Of a stretch of DNA of 64,000 bases, positions 45,518 through 53,496 are shown one piece after another. Position 1 is the stretch's first letter, and the number at the start of each line of letters is the position of its first letter. Under the pieces are notes generated by a model. The model saw nothing but the letters and a program-made list of their open reading frames with translations, made no database searches and was not told the origin of the DNA. Position numbers and translations under genes: made by a program. Source of the stretch: Martinezella miluonensis (lineage in GTDB: Bacteria; Pseudomonadota; Alphaproteobacteria; Rhizobiales; Rhizobiaceae); contig NZ_FMAH01000004.1 in NCBI RefSeq assembly GCF_900094545.1, positions 186,001 through 250,000 on the forward strand, read 5' to 3'.

Positions 45518-48055
45518 GTGCCAACATTTTCGCCTAGTCTTGAGAAGGCGCTGCATCAGGCACTGACCTACGCGAACGAGCGGCATCACGAGTATGCCAC
45601 GCTGGAACATCTGCTTTTGGCGCTGGTAGACGACGCCGATGCCGCAGCTGTCATGGGCGCGTGCAATGTTGATCTCGACGCGCTCCGTAAGACTCTGACT
45701 GAATACGTCGATAATGAACTTTCCAACCTGATTACGGGCTATGATGAGGACTCGAAGCCGACATCCGGCTTCCAGCGAGTCATTCAGCGTGCCGTAATCC
45801 ATGTGCAGTCGTCCGGTCGCGAGGAAGTGACGGGCGCCAATGTTCTCGTCGCGATTTTCGCGGAACGGGAAAGCCATGCCGCATTCTTCCTGCAGGAGCA
45901 GGAAATGACCCGCTACGACGCGGTCAACTATATCTCGCACGGTATCGGCAAGCGTCCGGGCTCCACCCAGACCCGCACGCCGCGCGGCGCCGAGGAAAGC
46001 GAATCCGAGAGCAAGCCGACCTCCCGCGGCGAGCAGGAGGAAGGTAACGGCAAGAAGCAGCAGGATGCGCTGAAGGCCTATTGCGTCAACCTCAACGAGA
46101 AGGCCAAGAACGGCAAGATCGATCCGCTGATCGGCCGCCACTCGGAGGTCAACCGCACCATCCAGGTGCTGTGCCGCCGCTCGAAGAACAATCCGCTCTA
46201 TGTCGGCGACCCCGGTGTGGGCAAGACGGCGATTGCCGAAGGTCTTGCCAAGCGGATCGTCGAAGGCAAGGTCCCGGAAGCTCTGGCCGATGCCACGATC
46301 TTTTCGCTGGATATGGGCACGCTGCTTGCCGGCACCCGCTATCGCGGCGATTTCGAAGAACGCCTGAAGCAGGTCGTCAAGGAGCTCGAAGAGTATCCGG
46401 GCGCCGTGCTGTTCATCGACGAGATCCACACCGTCATTGGCGCCGGTGCCACCTCCGGCGGCGCGATGGATGCATCGAACCTGCTGAAGCCGGCTCTTTC
46501 CTCGGGTGCGATCCGTTGCATCGGTTCGACCACCTATAAGGAATACCGTCAGTTCTTCGAGAAGGACCGGGCACTTGTCCGCCGCTTCCAGAAGATCGAC
46601 GTCAACGAGCCGAGCATCGAGGATGCCATCGAAATCATGAAGGGCCTGAAGCCCTATTTCGAAGAGTATCATCACCTGCGCTACTCGAACGACGCCATCA
46701 AGTCGGCTGTCGAGCTGTCGGCTCGCTATATCTCCGACCGCAAGCTGCCGGATAAGGCGATTGACGTCATTGACGAGACGGGTGCCGCACAAATGCTGCT
46801 GCCGCCGTCAAAGCGTCGCAAGCTGATAACCGAGCGCGAGATCGAGGTGACGATCGCCACCATGGCCCGCATCCCGCCGAAGACGGTTTCCAAGGATGAC
46901 GAGATGGTTCTCGCCAACCTCGAGCAGGAACTACGTTCGGTCGTCTACGGCCAGGATACGGCGATCGAAGCGCTTTCGACCTCGATCAAGCTGGCTCGCG
47001 CGGGCTTGCGCGAACCGAACAAGCCGATCGGCTGCTACGTCTTCTCCGGCCCCACTGGCGTCGGCAAGACTGAGGTCGCCAAGCAGCTTGCTTCGTCGCT
47101 CGGCGTCGAACTGCTGCGCTTCGACATGTCGGAATATATGGAGCGTCATACGGTCTCCCGTCTGCTCGGAGCACCTCCCGGCTATGTCGGCTTCGACCAG
47201 GGCGGCCTCTTGACCGATGGCGTCGACCAGCACCCGCACAGCGTGGTTCTGCTTGACGAAATCGAGAAGGCGCATCCGGATATCTTCAATATCCTGCTGC
47301 AGGTCATGGACCACGGCGCGCTGACCGACCACAACGGCAAGAAGATCGACTTCCGCAACGTCATCCTGATCATGACGACCAATGCGGGCGCCTCGGAAAT
47401 GGCCAAGGCCGCCATCGGCTTCGGTTCGTCCAAGCGTACGGGCGAGGATGAAGAGGCGCTCAACCGCCTGTTCACGCCGGAATTCCGCAACCGTCTGGAT
47501 GCGGTCATTCCCTTCGCAGCGCTGCCGACGACGGTCATCCACAAGGTCGTGCAGAAGTTCATCATGCAGCTGGAAGCACAGCTTTCCGAACGGAATGTTA
47601 CCTTCGACCTGCATGAGGATGCTATCGCCTGGCTGTCCGAGAAGGGCTACGACGACAAGATGGGCGCCCGTCCGCTGGCGCGCGTCATCCAGGAAAACAT
47701 CAAGAAGCCGCTGGCGAACGAAATCCTCTTCGGCAAGCTGAAGAAGGGCGGCGTCGTCACCGTCACGGTCGGCGAGAAAGAAGACGGCAGTACCGGCATC
47801 GTGCTCAACGCGACCGCCGATACCACGCCGATCCGCCCGAAGCCGGAGGCGGAGGTCGGTGAACCGGTCGTCGAGGTGGAAGAGGATGACGGCGATACCG
47901 CCGTCAAGACCAGAAGCCGCGTCAGCAAGGCCGGTGCCGCCGCCGCCGCGCGCCGTTCCGCCAAGGCTGCGGCGGCAGCCAGTGAAAATGAAGAGCCGGA
48001 AGGCAAGTCGCCGCGTAAGGGCGGCGGCACGGTTCCGAAGGTTCCGCGTAAGTAA
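45518..48055 (+). CDS. clpA: ATP-dependent Clp protease ATP-binding subunit ClpA
   Basis: 845 residues. The N-domain (SPSLEKALHQALTYANERHH, EYATLEHLLLAL) is followed by two AAA+ modules: Walker A GDPGVGKTAIAEGLA with Walker B AVLFIDEIHT, and Walker A GPTGVGKTEVAKQLA with Walker B VVLLDEIEKAHP. The IGF/IGL-type ClpP-binding loop appears as AAIGFGSSKR. The last 80 residues are an acidic then Lys/Ala-rich extension that E. coli ClpA lacks. The start is GTG 45518 with GTGAGGATC ahead. It is coupled to clpS. Confidence 0.95.
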   Translation: MPTFSPSLEKALHQALTYANERHHEYATLEHLLLALVDDADAAAVMGACNVDLDALRKTLTEYVDNELSNLITGYDEDSKPTSGFQRVIQRAVIHVQSSGREEVTGANVLVAIFAERESHAAFFLQEQEMTRYDAVNYISHGIGKRPGSTQTRTPRGAEESESESKPTSRGEQEEGNGKKQQDALKAYCVNLNEKAKNGKIDPLIGRHSEVNRTIQVLCRRSKNNPLYVGDPGVGKTAIAEGLAKRIVEGKVPEALADATIFSLDMGTLLAGTRYRGDFEERLKQVVKELEEYPGAVLFIDEIHTVIGAGATSGGAMDASNLLKPALSSGAIRCIGSTTYKEYRQFFEKDRALVRRFQKIDVNEPSIEDAIEIMKGLKPYFEEYHHLRYSNDAIKSAVELSARYISDRKLPDKAIDVIDETGAAQMLLPPSKRRKLITEREIEVTIATMARIPPKTVSKDDEMVLANLEQELRSVVYGQDTAIEALSTSIKLARAGLREPNKPIGCYVFSGPTGVGKTEVAKQLASSLGVELLRFDMSEYMERHTVSRLLGAPPGYVGFDQGGLLTDGVDQHPHSVVLLDEIEKAHPDIFNILLQVMDHGALTDHNGKKIDFRNVILIMTTNAGASEMAKAAIGFGSSKRTGEDEEALNRLFTPEFRNRLDAVIPFAALPTTVIHKVVQKFIMQLEAQLSERNVTFDLHEDAIAWLSEKGYDDKMGARPLARVIQENIKKPLANEILFGKLKKGGVVTVTVGEKEDGSTGIVLNATADTTPIRPKPEAEVGEPVVEVEEDDGDTAVKTRSRVSKAGAAAAARRSAKAAAAASENEEPEGKSPRKGGGTVPKVPRK

Positions 48056-48077
48056 CTGCTGAAACTAGCTGAAACGA

Positions 48078-48109
48078 AAGGCTGCATTGGAAACAATGCA
48101 GCCTTTTCA
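48078..48109. terminator. Terminator between clpA and the HIT-family gene
   Basis: AAGGCTGCATTG and CAATGCAGCCTT pair fully around a GAAA loop, followed by TTCATTTTG. Usable mainly for clpA. Confidence 0.88.
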
Positions 48110-48160
48110 TTTTGTTAAATGGAATTCTTGATGTGAAATCTCACGAAGCGCGACCGCGCC

Positions 48161-48592
48161 TCATCCGCCCAGTGCTTCGATGATCTTCTTGGCATTCTCA
48201 GCCAATACCGCGCCATCTTCCATCTTGCCCGAATGCGGTTTCAGCGCGACGCCCTCGAGGCGCGGGATAACGTGGAAATGCAGGTGGAACACGGTCTGAC
48301 CGGCGGAAGGCTCGTTGAACTGGGCGATATAGACGCCATCGGCATCGAAGGCTTCCTGAACCGCGATGGCGACTTTCTGGACGACGGTGATTGCATGCTG
48401 CAGGGCAGCCGGATCGGCGTCGAAAATATTGCGCGACGAGGATTTCGGCAGAACCAGCGTATGGCCCGGCGACTGCGGCATCACATCCATGAAAGCAACC
48501 GTGTGCTCATCCTCGTAGACGCGATAGGAAGGGATCTCGCCCTTCAGGATCTTCGCGAAGATATTGTTGTCGTCATAGGCGGGGCTGGTCAT
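48161..48592 (-). CDS. HIT-family nucleotide hydrolase
   Basis: 143 residues. The histidine triad is seen as HLHFHVIPR (HxHxH) near residue 105. The family start MTSPAYDDNNIFAKILKGEIP is preceded by GAGGAGATCC. Members hydrolyse nucleoside phosphoramidates or dinucleotides. A mosaic repeat lies right upstream of its start. It converges on clpA. Confidence 0.92.
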   Translation of the reverse strand: MTSPAYDDNNIFAKILKGEIPSYRVYEDEHTVAFMDVMPQSPGHTLVLPKSSSRNIFDADPAALQHAITVVQKVAIAVQEAFDADGVYIAQFNEPSAGQTVFHLHFHVIPRLEGVALKPHSGKMEDGAVLAENAKKIIEALGG

Positions 48593-48632
48593 CCAGGATC
48601 TCCTCGTCTTGCTTTGTGATCGTGTTGAGCGG

Positions 48633-48737
48633 CTACAGCAATTCCAGGAAAAATGTATAGCGGTTTTCCGGTCGGAATTGCGTAAAAACAAAAAGATAGA
48701 GCGTTTTCGCGATTCGAAGAAAAGCGGAAAGGCTCTA
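48633..48737. repeat. Second type of intergenic palindromic repeat
   Basis: Two inverted repeats: GCAATTCC (48638) with GGAATTGC (48674), containing GGAAAA/TTTTCC inside, and TAGAGC (48697) with GCTCTA (48732). I recognise the motif from rhizobial intergenic regions. The right end overlaps the stop codon of the adjacent FemAB-like gene. Confidence 0.65.
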
Positions 48738-49922
48738 GATATCCTGCCGTTCGCCTTTGCGGAAGGGGCTGTGTTCGGTGAGGATTTCGCTCATCTCCTC
48801 CACCTGTTCCCGCTCATGCTTGAGATAGTCGGCAACGGCGCGCCGCAGGCCCTGATGGCCGATATAATGCGCCGAATGGGTGATGACCGGAAGATAGCCG
48901 CGGGCCAGCTTGTGCTCGCCCTGCGCTCCAGCCTCCACGCGCTTCAATCCCTTGCTGAGCGCAAAATCGATCGCCTGATGATAGCAGACCTCGAAATGCA
49001 GGAAGGGGTGATCCTCGATGCAGCCCCAGTGCCGGCCATAGAGCGTTTCGCCGCCGATGAAATTGATGGCGCCGGCAATATAGCGCCCCTCGCGCTTGGC
49101 CATGACAAGCAGGACATCCTCGGGCATGCGCTCGCCGATCAGCGAATAGAATTTCCGGGTCAGATAGGGCCGGCCCCATTTGCGGCTGCCGGTATCCATG
49201 TAGAAGGCGAAGAACTGATCCCAGATGTTTTCGGTGAGATCGCTGCCGGTCAGCCAGTCGATGCTGATGCCATGCTCCAGCGCCGCACGCCGTTCTTTCT
49301 TCAATGCCTTGCGCTTGCGGGATGCCAGCGTCTCCAGGAAGGCATCGTGATCGGCATAACCTTTATTGATGAAGTGAAACTGCTGGTCGGTACGATGTAG
49401 ATAGCCGTTGCCCTCGAAGATCGAAGCTTCGTCCTCCGGCAGGAAAGTGATGTGCGCGGAGGAAGCACCGAGCTGACGGGTGACTTCCTTCAGGCTTTCG
49501 GCAAGCGCCGGCTGCAGCACGCTCCGGTCCTGTCCCTCGGCGACGAGAAGCCGCGGCCCGGTCGCGGGCGTGAAGGGAATGGAGCATTGCAGTTTCGGAT
49601 AGTAGCGCCCGCCGGCACGCTCGAAGGCATCGGCCCAGCCATGATCGAAGACATATTCGCCCTGGCTATGGCTCTTCAGATAGCCGATCACCGCGCCGAG
49701 CAATTCGCCGTCGTCGGTTTCGAGCAGCAGATGATTGCCGAGCCAGCCCGTCTTGTCCGTCGCGGAGCCGGACTCCTCGAGCGACGACAGGAAGGCGTGC
49801 GAGACGAAGGGGTTGTATGGCAGCACGCTACCGGTTTTGGACGCCCCGGCCAGCTTGGACCAGCTCTCCGGAGCGATATTCTTGAAGGATCGTTCGACTC
49901 GAATAGATAATTCGTCTGTCAT
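48735..49922 (-). CDS. FemAB/GNAT-like acyltransferase-family protein
   Basis: 395 residues of the FemAB-like (PF04339) group. Conserved phrases are NPFVSHAFLSSLEESGS, FDHGWADAFERAGGRYYPKLQ, KRKALKKERRAA and RPYLTRKFYSLIGERMPEDVLL, then the catalytic-domain stretch GRHWGCIEDHPFLHFEVCYHQAIDFA. The substrate is unknown. ATG 49922 has AAGAG upstream; the frame opens at 49976. The C-terminus ends in a charged stretch. It lies between the HIT gene and the glycerophosphodiesterase gene, all on the minus strand. Confidence 0.85.
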   Translation of the reverse strand: MTDELSIRVERSFKNIAPESWSKLAGASKTGSVLPYNPFVSHAFLSSLEESGSATDKTGWLGNHLLLETDDGELLGAVIGYLKSHSQGEYVFDHGWADAFERAGGRYYPKLQCSIPFTPATGPRLLVAEGQDRSVLQPALAESLKEVTRQLGASSAHITFLPEDEASIFEGNGYLHRTDQQFHFINKGYADHDAFLETLASRKRKALKKERRAALEHGISIDWLTGSDLTENIWDQFFAFYMDTGSRKWGRPYLTRKFYSLIGERMPEDVLLVMAKREGRYIAGAINFIGGETLYGRHWGCIEDHPFLHFEVCYHQAIDFALSKGLKRVEAGAQGEHKLARGYLPVITHSAHYIGHQGLRRAVADYLKHEREQVEEMSEILTEHSPFRKGERQDI

Positions 49923-50047
49923 CAAACTCTTGGCGCTAAGAAGGAAGGACTGGGCTTTCGCCGCTGCGCTATGCATCCGGCAGGATGCGCTACTAGCGCA
50001 GCGGAATTTCAGGTTTGCCCGCAGCCTCTCCTTCGATCGATCCCGAT

Positions 50048-50767
50048 TTACGAGGCTGTGCGCGGGTCAAAACCTTCGAAGGTCATCTGGTCTGCATTGG
50101 CAAATGTTTGCTTGCGGGCCGCTTCGTCGCGCACGGTCCAGGTGATGACCGGAATGCCGCGCTGGCGCTGCGCCGTGATGAAGGGGTTCGGCAGGTGGCC
50201 AAAGAAGTATGATATGAAGTCTAGCCCAAGATGCATGGCTTCGTCATGCTGAAAAAACGTCTCAGGCTTGTTTCCTTCAGCCGTGAGGCCGACCGGGTAG
50301 GGCGATTCCAGGGCCTTGAGGTCCTTGAGCAGCCATTGGTCGAAACTCATCAGCGCGACATTTCCCTTGTAGCCTTCGAGGACTTCGAGCACGGATTCGG
50401 CAAAGCCTTCGTCATCGCCTTCGCGGCCCTTGAGTTCCAGCACGAGCGGCACCTTGCCGTCACAGAGCCGCAAAAGCTGCTTCAAGGTCGGGATCTTGTC
50501 CTTGGTGCCGCCGATCGAGAGCAGCCCGAGCTCGGCCGAGGTGCGCTCGCGTACCTCTCCGGGCAGGTTGCACACGCGCTGAAGATCGTCGTCATGGAAG
50601 ACGACCGGAACGCCGTCCGAGGCGTAATGCAGGTCGCACTCGATGGCAAAACCTGCCTCGATGGCGCGGCTGAAGGCCGAGAGCGTGTTCTCCCAGACCT
50701 GCCCGTTCATGTCATGATAGCCACGATGAGCGACGGGGCGCTCGGTCAGCCAGGCAAGCTTGCTCAT
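50048..50767 (-). CDS. Glycerophosphodiester phosphodiesterase-family protein
   Basis: 239 residues, TIM barrel of the GDPD family. The catalytic signature is VAHRGYHD, ENTLSAF, ECDLHYASDGVPVVFHDD; the metal-binding residues in LVLELKG and the late WTVRD follow. It probably cleaves glycerophosphodiesters to glycerol 3-phosphate; it has no signal peptide. It overlaps the RidA stop as TAATG, so translation is coupled to the gene upstream. Confidence 0.92.
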   Translation of the reverse strand: MSKLAWLTERPVAHRGYHDMNGQVWENTLSAFSRAIEAGFAIECDLHYASDGVPVVFHDDDLQRVCNLPGEVRERTSAELGLLSIGGTKDKIPTLKQLLRLCDGKVPLVLELKGREGDDEGFAESVLEVLEGYKGNVALMSFDQWLLKDLKALESPYPVGLTAEGNKPETFFQHDEAMHLGLDFISYFFGHLPNPFITAQRQRGIPVITWTVRDEAARKQTFANADQMTFEGFDPRTAS

Positions 50768-51234
50768 TATGCGATTTCCAGAATGGCATCGATCTCGACG
50801 GCGGCATTCAGCGGCAGCGCGGCCATGCCGACGGCGGCTCGGGCGTGCTTGCCGGCTTCGCCCAGCACATTTGCCAGAAGATTGGAGGCGCCGTTGATCA
50901 CAAGATGTTGTTCGACGAAATCCGGCGTCGAAGCGACGAAGCCATTCAGCTTGATCAGCCGCTTGATGCGGCCGAGATCGCCGCCGAGAGCAGCCTTCGC
51001 CTGGGCGAGAATGTTGATGGCGCAGAGTTCAGCTGCGCGCTGGCCGCCGGCAACATCGACGTCCTTGCCGAGATGGCCCGTCACGCCGATCTTGCCGTTT
51101 TCCATCGGCAGCTGGCCGGACAGATAGAGAAGATTGCCGCTGATGACATAGGGAACGTAGTTGGCGGCCGGTGCTGCGGCTTGCGGCAAAGCGATACCAA
51201 GTTCCTTCAGGCGAGCCTCTATGGCAGCGGACAT
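50767..51234 (-). CDS. RidA-family protein
   Basis: 155 residues of the RidA/YjgF fold. VISGNLLYLSGQLPMENGKI, RAAELCAINILAQAKAALGG and VGMAALPLNAAVEIDAI are the family segments. Canonical RidA has an Arg near the C-terminal strand for 2-imino acid hydrolysis; here the strand is preceded by RAAVGMAALP and the key Arg is at KHARAAVG, so activity is possible but not certain. ATG 51234 has GGGAG 6 bases ahead; ATG 51240 touches that site. It is cotranscribed with the GDPD gene. Confidence 0.85.
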   Translation of the reverse strand: MSAAIEARLKELGIALPQAAAPAANYVPYVISGNLLYLSGQLPMENGKIGVTGHLGKDVDVAGGQRAAELCAINILAQAKAALGGDLGRIKRLIKLNGFVASTPDFVEQHLVINGASNLLANVLGEAGKHARAAVGMAALPLNAAVEIDAILEIA

Positions 51235-51369
51235 TTTCATCTCCCGTTTTGTTGTAAAAACTTCAAAAATCCGGCATCAAGACTCAATTCCGACAACTGG
51301 AACCGGCAGCCTCGTTTCAGCCGAAAGCGTTCTTATAACATCGCGTGCGAGTCCAACAGGAGATAATGA

Positions 51370-52197
51370 ATGTTCCGCTCGAGTATTGCTGCCACCGTCG
51401 TTTCGGGGCTGGGCATTCTTTCAATGGCGACGCCCGCGGCCCATGCAGCCGGCCCAAGCGGACTGATCGCACATCGCGCCGTCTACGATCTCGAGCTGAA
51501 GGATGCATCCGATCGCTCCGGCATTGCCGGCATGGTCGGACGCATGGTCTACGAATTCGAAGGCTCCGATTGCGCCGGCTTCACCACCAATTTCCGCTTC
51601 GTGACGAAGATCGACACTGGCGATTCCACCCGCGTCAGCGACCAGCAGACGACTACCTTCGAGGATCTCGGCAAGCGGATATTTCGTTTTGAGACCAAGT
51701 CCTACACGGACAGCCAGCTCGACAAGGACGTGCGCGGTGCTGCCACCGACGACCAGAAGGGCATAAAGGTCGATCTGAGCCAGCCGCAGAGCAAGCAGAT
51801 CGAGCTCATCGAAAGCCGCTTCCCGACCGAGCACATGCTCGACATCATCCACAATGCCAAGCTCGGCAAGAGTTTCTTCGAGGCTCAAGTCTTCGATGGT
51901 TCGGACGATGGTGACAAGTCGCTGATCGCCACCACCGTCGTCGGCAAGCAGCAAACGCCCGCCAAGGATGACCCGGACGCCGACAAGGCCGGTCCTTTCG
52001 CGCAGACGGCTTTCTGGCCGGTGAGCGTCGCCTATTTCAACGAGAAGTCCAGCGGCGACGCCATGCCGGTCTACCGCATGTCATTCAAGCTTTATGAGAA
52101 CGGCATAACGCGCGATCTCACCATGGACTACGGCGACTTCGCCCTGACAGGCAAACTCACGAAGCTCGAGGTTCTCGATAGCAAGGCGTGCCAATAG
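51370..52197 (+). CDS. eipB: EipB-family periplasmic envelope-integrity protein
   Basis: 275 residues, DUF1849. A signal peptide (VVSGLGILSMATPAAHA) precedes a beta-rich domain. Two Cys remain in the mature protein, Cys68 (GSDCAGF) and Cys274 (SKACQ), matching the conserved disulfide reported for EipB in Brucella. That protein maintains envelope integrity and interacts with a TPR lipoprotein. GHANGES: the segment LIAHRAVYDLEL near the mature N-terminus and DYGDFALTGKLTKLEVL near the end are family-like. AGGAG lies 7 bases ahead of the ATG. The telA operon follows 208 bases downstream with its own promoter. Confidence 0.9.
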   Translation: MFRSSIAATVVSGLGILSMATPAAHAAGPSGLIAHRAVYDLELKDASDRSGIAGMVGRMVYEFEGSDCAGFTTNFRFVTKIDTGDSTRVSDQQTTTFEDLGKRIFRFETKSYTDSQLDKDVRGAATDDQKGIKVDLSQPQSKQIELIESRFPTEHMLDIIHNAKLGKSFFEAQVFDGSDDGDKSLIATTVVGKQQTPAKDDPDADKAGPFAQTAFWPVSVAYFNEKSSGDAMPVYRMSFKLYENGITRDLTMDYGDFALTGKLTKLEVLDSKACQ

Positions 52198-52223
52198 CTA
52201 TCTGCTCTCAAAGCGCGAATTCA

Positions 52224-52265
52224 TTGTCATAAAACTGTGATCCAAGTTTCACTATTGTGTGAAAC
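52224..52265 (+). promoter_or_regulatory. Pho-box-like promoter with a palindrome over the -10
   Basis: TTGTCAT, AAAA, CTGTGAT (52224-52241) match the Pho box CTGTCAT-N4-CTGTCAT at 12 of 14 fixed positions. Eleven bases further lies TATTGT (52253-52258), the right distance for a PhoB-activated -10. GTTTCAC (52246-52252) and GTGAAAC (52259-52265) are perfect inverted repeats on either side of that -10, so a second regulator may bind there. Confidence 0.6.
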
Positions 52266-52405
52266 GATCGGCACGCGTGGGTGAGTCTAGCCATCGCCCG
52301 TGCCGATCTGGAATTGTAGTCGGGCGCGCGGGGGAATGATCGTCTTTGGGGCGATTGGAAGTTTTTGCGGTCGGCTCCGTGTTGATGGACAGGAAAGCGC
52401 GACCT

Positions 52406-53485
52406 ATGAGCAATATCGATATCTCCACCGGTTCCAGCAATACTCTGCCGGTTGTCGCCGCCGATCCGGCGGAAATCGCTCGCATCGGTGACAGCATCGA
52501 TCTGACCGATCGTGCCGGCATTTCCGTCTATGGAGATCGTGCTCAGCAAGCGGTTTCCGATTATTCTGACCGCGTCCTGCGCGAGGTCCGCAATCGCGAT
52601 CTCGGTGAGGTCGGCAAGCTGCTGACCGATATCATCGTCAAGTCGAAGAAGCTCGACCCGGCCTCGCTAAAGGATGAGGGCTTCCTGTCGCGGATGTTTT
52701 CCTCGTTCCGGGCGCGGCTGGAGCGTTTCAAGGAACAGTTCGAGGATGTGGCCGGCCAGATCGACCGCATCGGGCTGGAGCTCGACCGCCACAAGGATGT
52801 TTTGCGCCGCGACATCGCCCTTCTGGACGATCTGCATGAAGAGACCAAGCAGTCCATCGTGCAGCTCGACGCCTATGTGCAGGCTGGCAAGGATTTTGCC
52901 GAGCGTTTTCGCACCACCGAACTTCCGCGGTTGAAGAGCGTCGCCGACGCGGCCTCCGCCCATCCCGGTGGCGGCATGCTGGAGGCACAGGTCTACCAAG
53001 ATAGCCTGCAGGCCCTCGATCGGCTGGAGAAGCGGGTTTTCTACCTGCAGCAGGCGCGCCAGCTCGGCATCCAGCAATTGCCGCAGATCCGTATCGTCCA
53101 GTCCGGCGACGAAACCCTGATCGAAAACCTGCAGGCGACCTCCGCGCTGACGGTGCCGGCCTGGAAGCAGAAGATGGTGATCCTGCTCGGCCTCACCCAG
53201 CAGAAATCCGCGCTCGAATTGCAGAAGACGGTCACCGACGCCACCAACGACATGATCCGCGAGGCATCGAAAATGATGAAGGATCAGGCGATTGCCATAG
53301 AACAGCAATCGCAGCGCGGTATCGTAGATATCGACACGCTGGCCGCCGCCAATCGCGATCTCATCGACACCATCAACGGTGTCCTGAAGGTGCAGGAGGA
53401 TGGCCGCGCCAAGCGAGCCGAGGCCGAACAGCGGATGCAGAAAATGACCGTTGAGCTCAAAAAGGCAATGATCGAGGTGCGTTGA
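52406..53485 (+). CDS. telA: TelA/KlaC-type toxic anion resistance-family protein
   Basis: 359 residues, soluble and almost entirely helical. Family phrases are LKDEGFLSRMFSSFRARLERFKEQFEDV, HKDVLRRDIALLDDLHEETK and the C-terminal ATNDMIREASKMMK. TelA was named for tellurite resistance but its function in most bacteria is unknown; it pairs with XpaC-type genes. ATG 52406 follows AGGAAAG at a slightly long distance; the frame opens at 52346. It is the first of four overlapping genes. Its stop overlaps a possible TTG start of the next gene. Confidence 0.9.
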   Translation: MSNIDISTGSSNTLPVVAADPAEIARIGDSIDLTDRAGISVYGDRAQQAVSDYSDRVLREVRNRDLGEVGKLLTDIIVKSKKLDPASLKDEGFLSRMFSSFRARLERFKEQFEDVAGQIDRIGLELDRHKDVLRRDIALLDDLHEETKQSIVQLDAYVQAGKDFAERFRTTELPRLKSVADAASAHPGGGMLEAQVYQDSLQALDRLEKRVFYLQQARQLGIQQLPQIRIVQSGDETLIENLQATSALTVPAWKQKMVILLGLTQQKSALELQKTVTDATNDMIREASKMMKDQAIAIEQQSQRGIVDIDTLAAANRDLIDTINGVLKVQEDGRAKRAEAEQRMQKMTVELKKAMIEVR

Positions 53486-53496
53486 AGGCCATGGCG

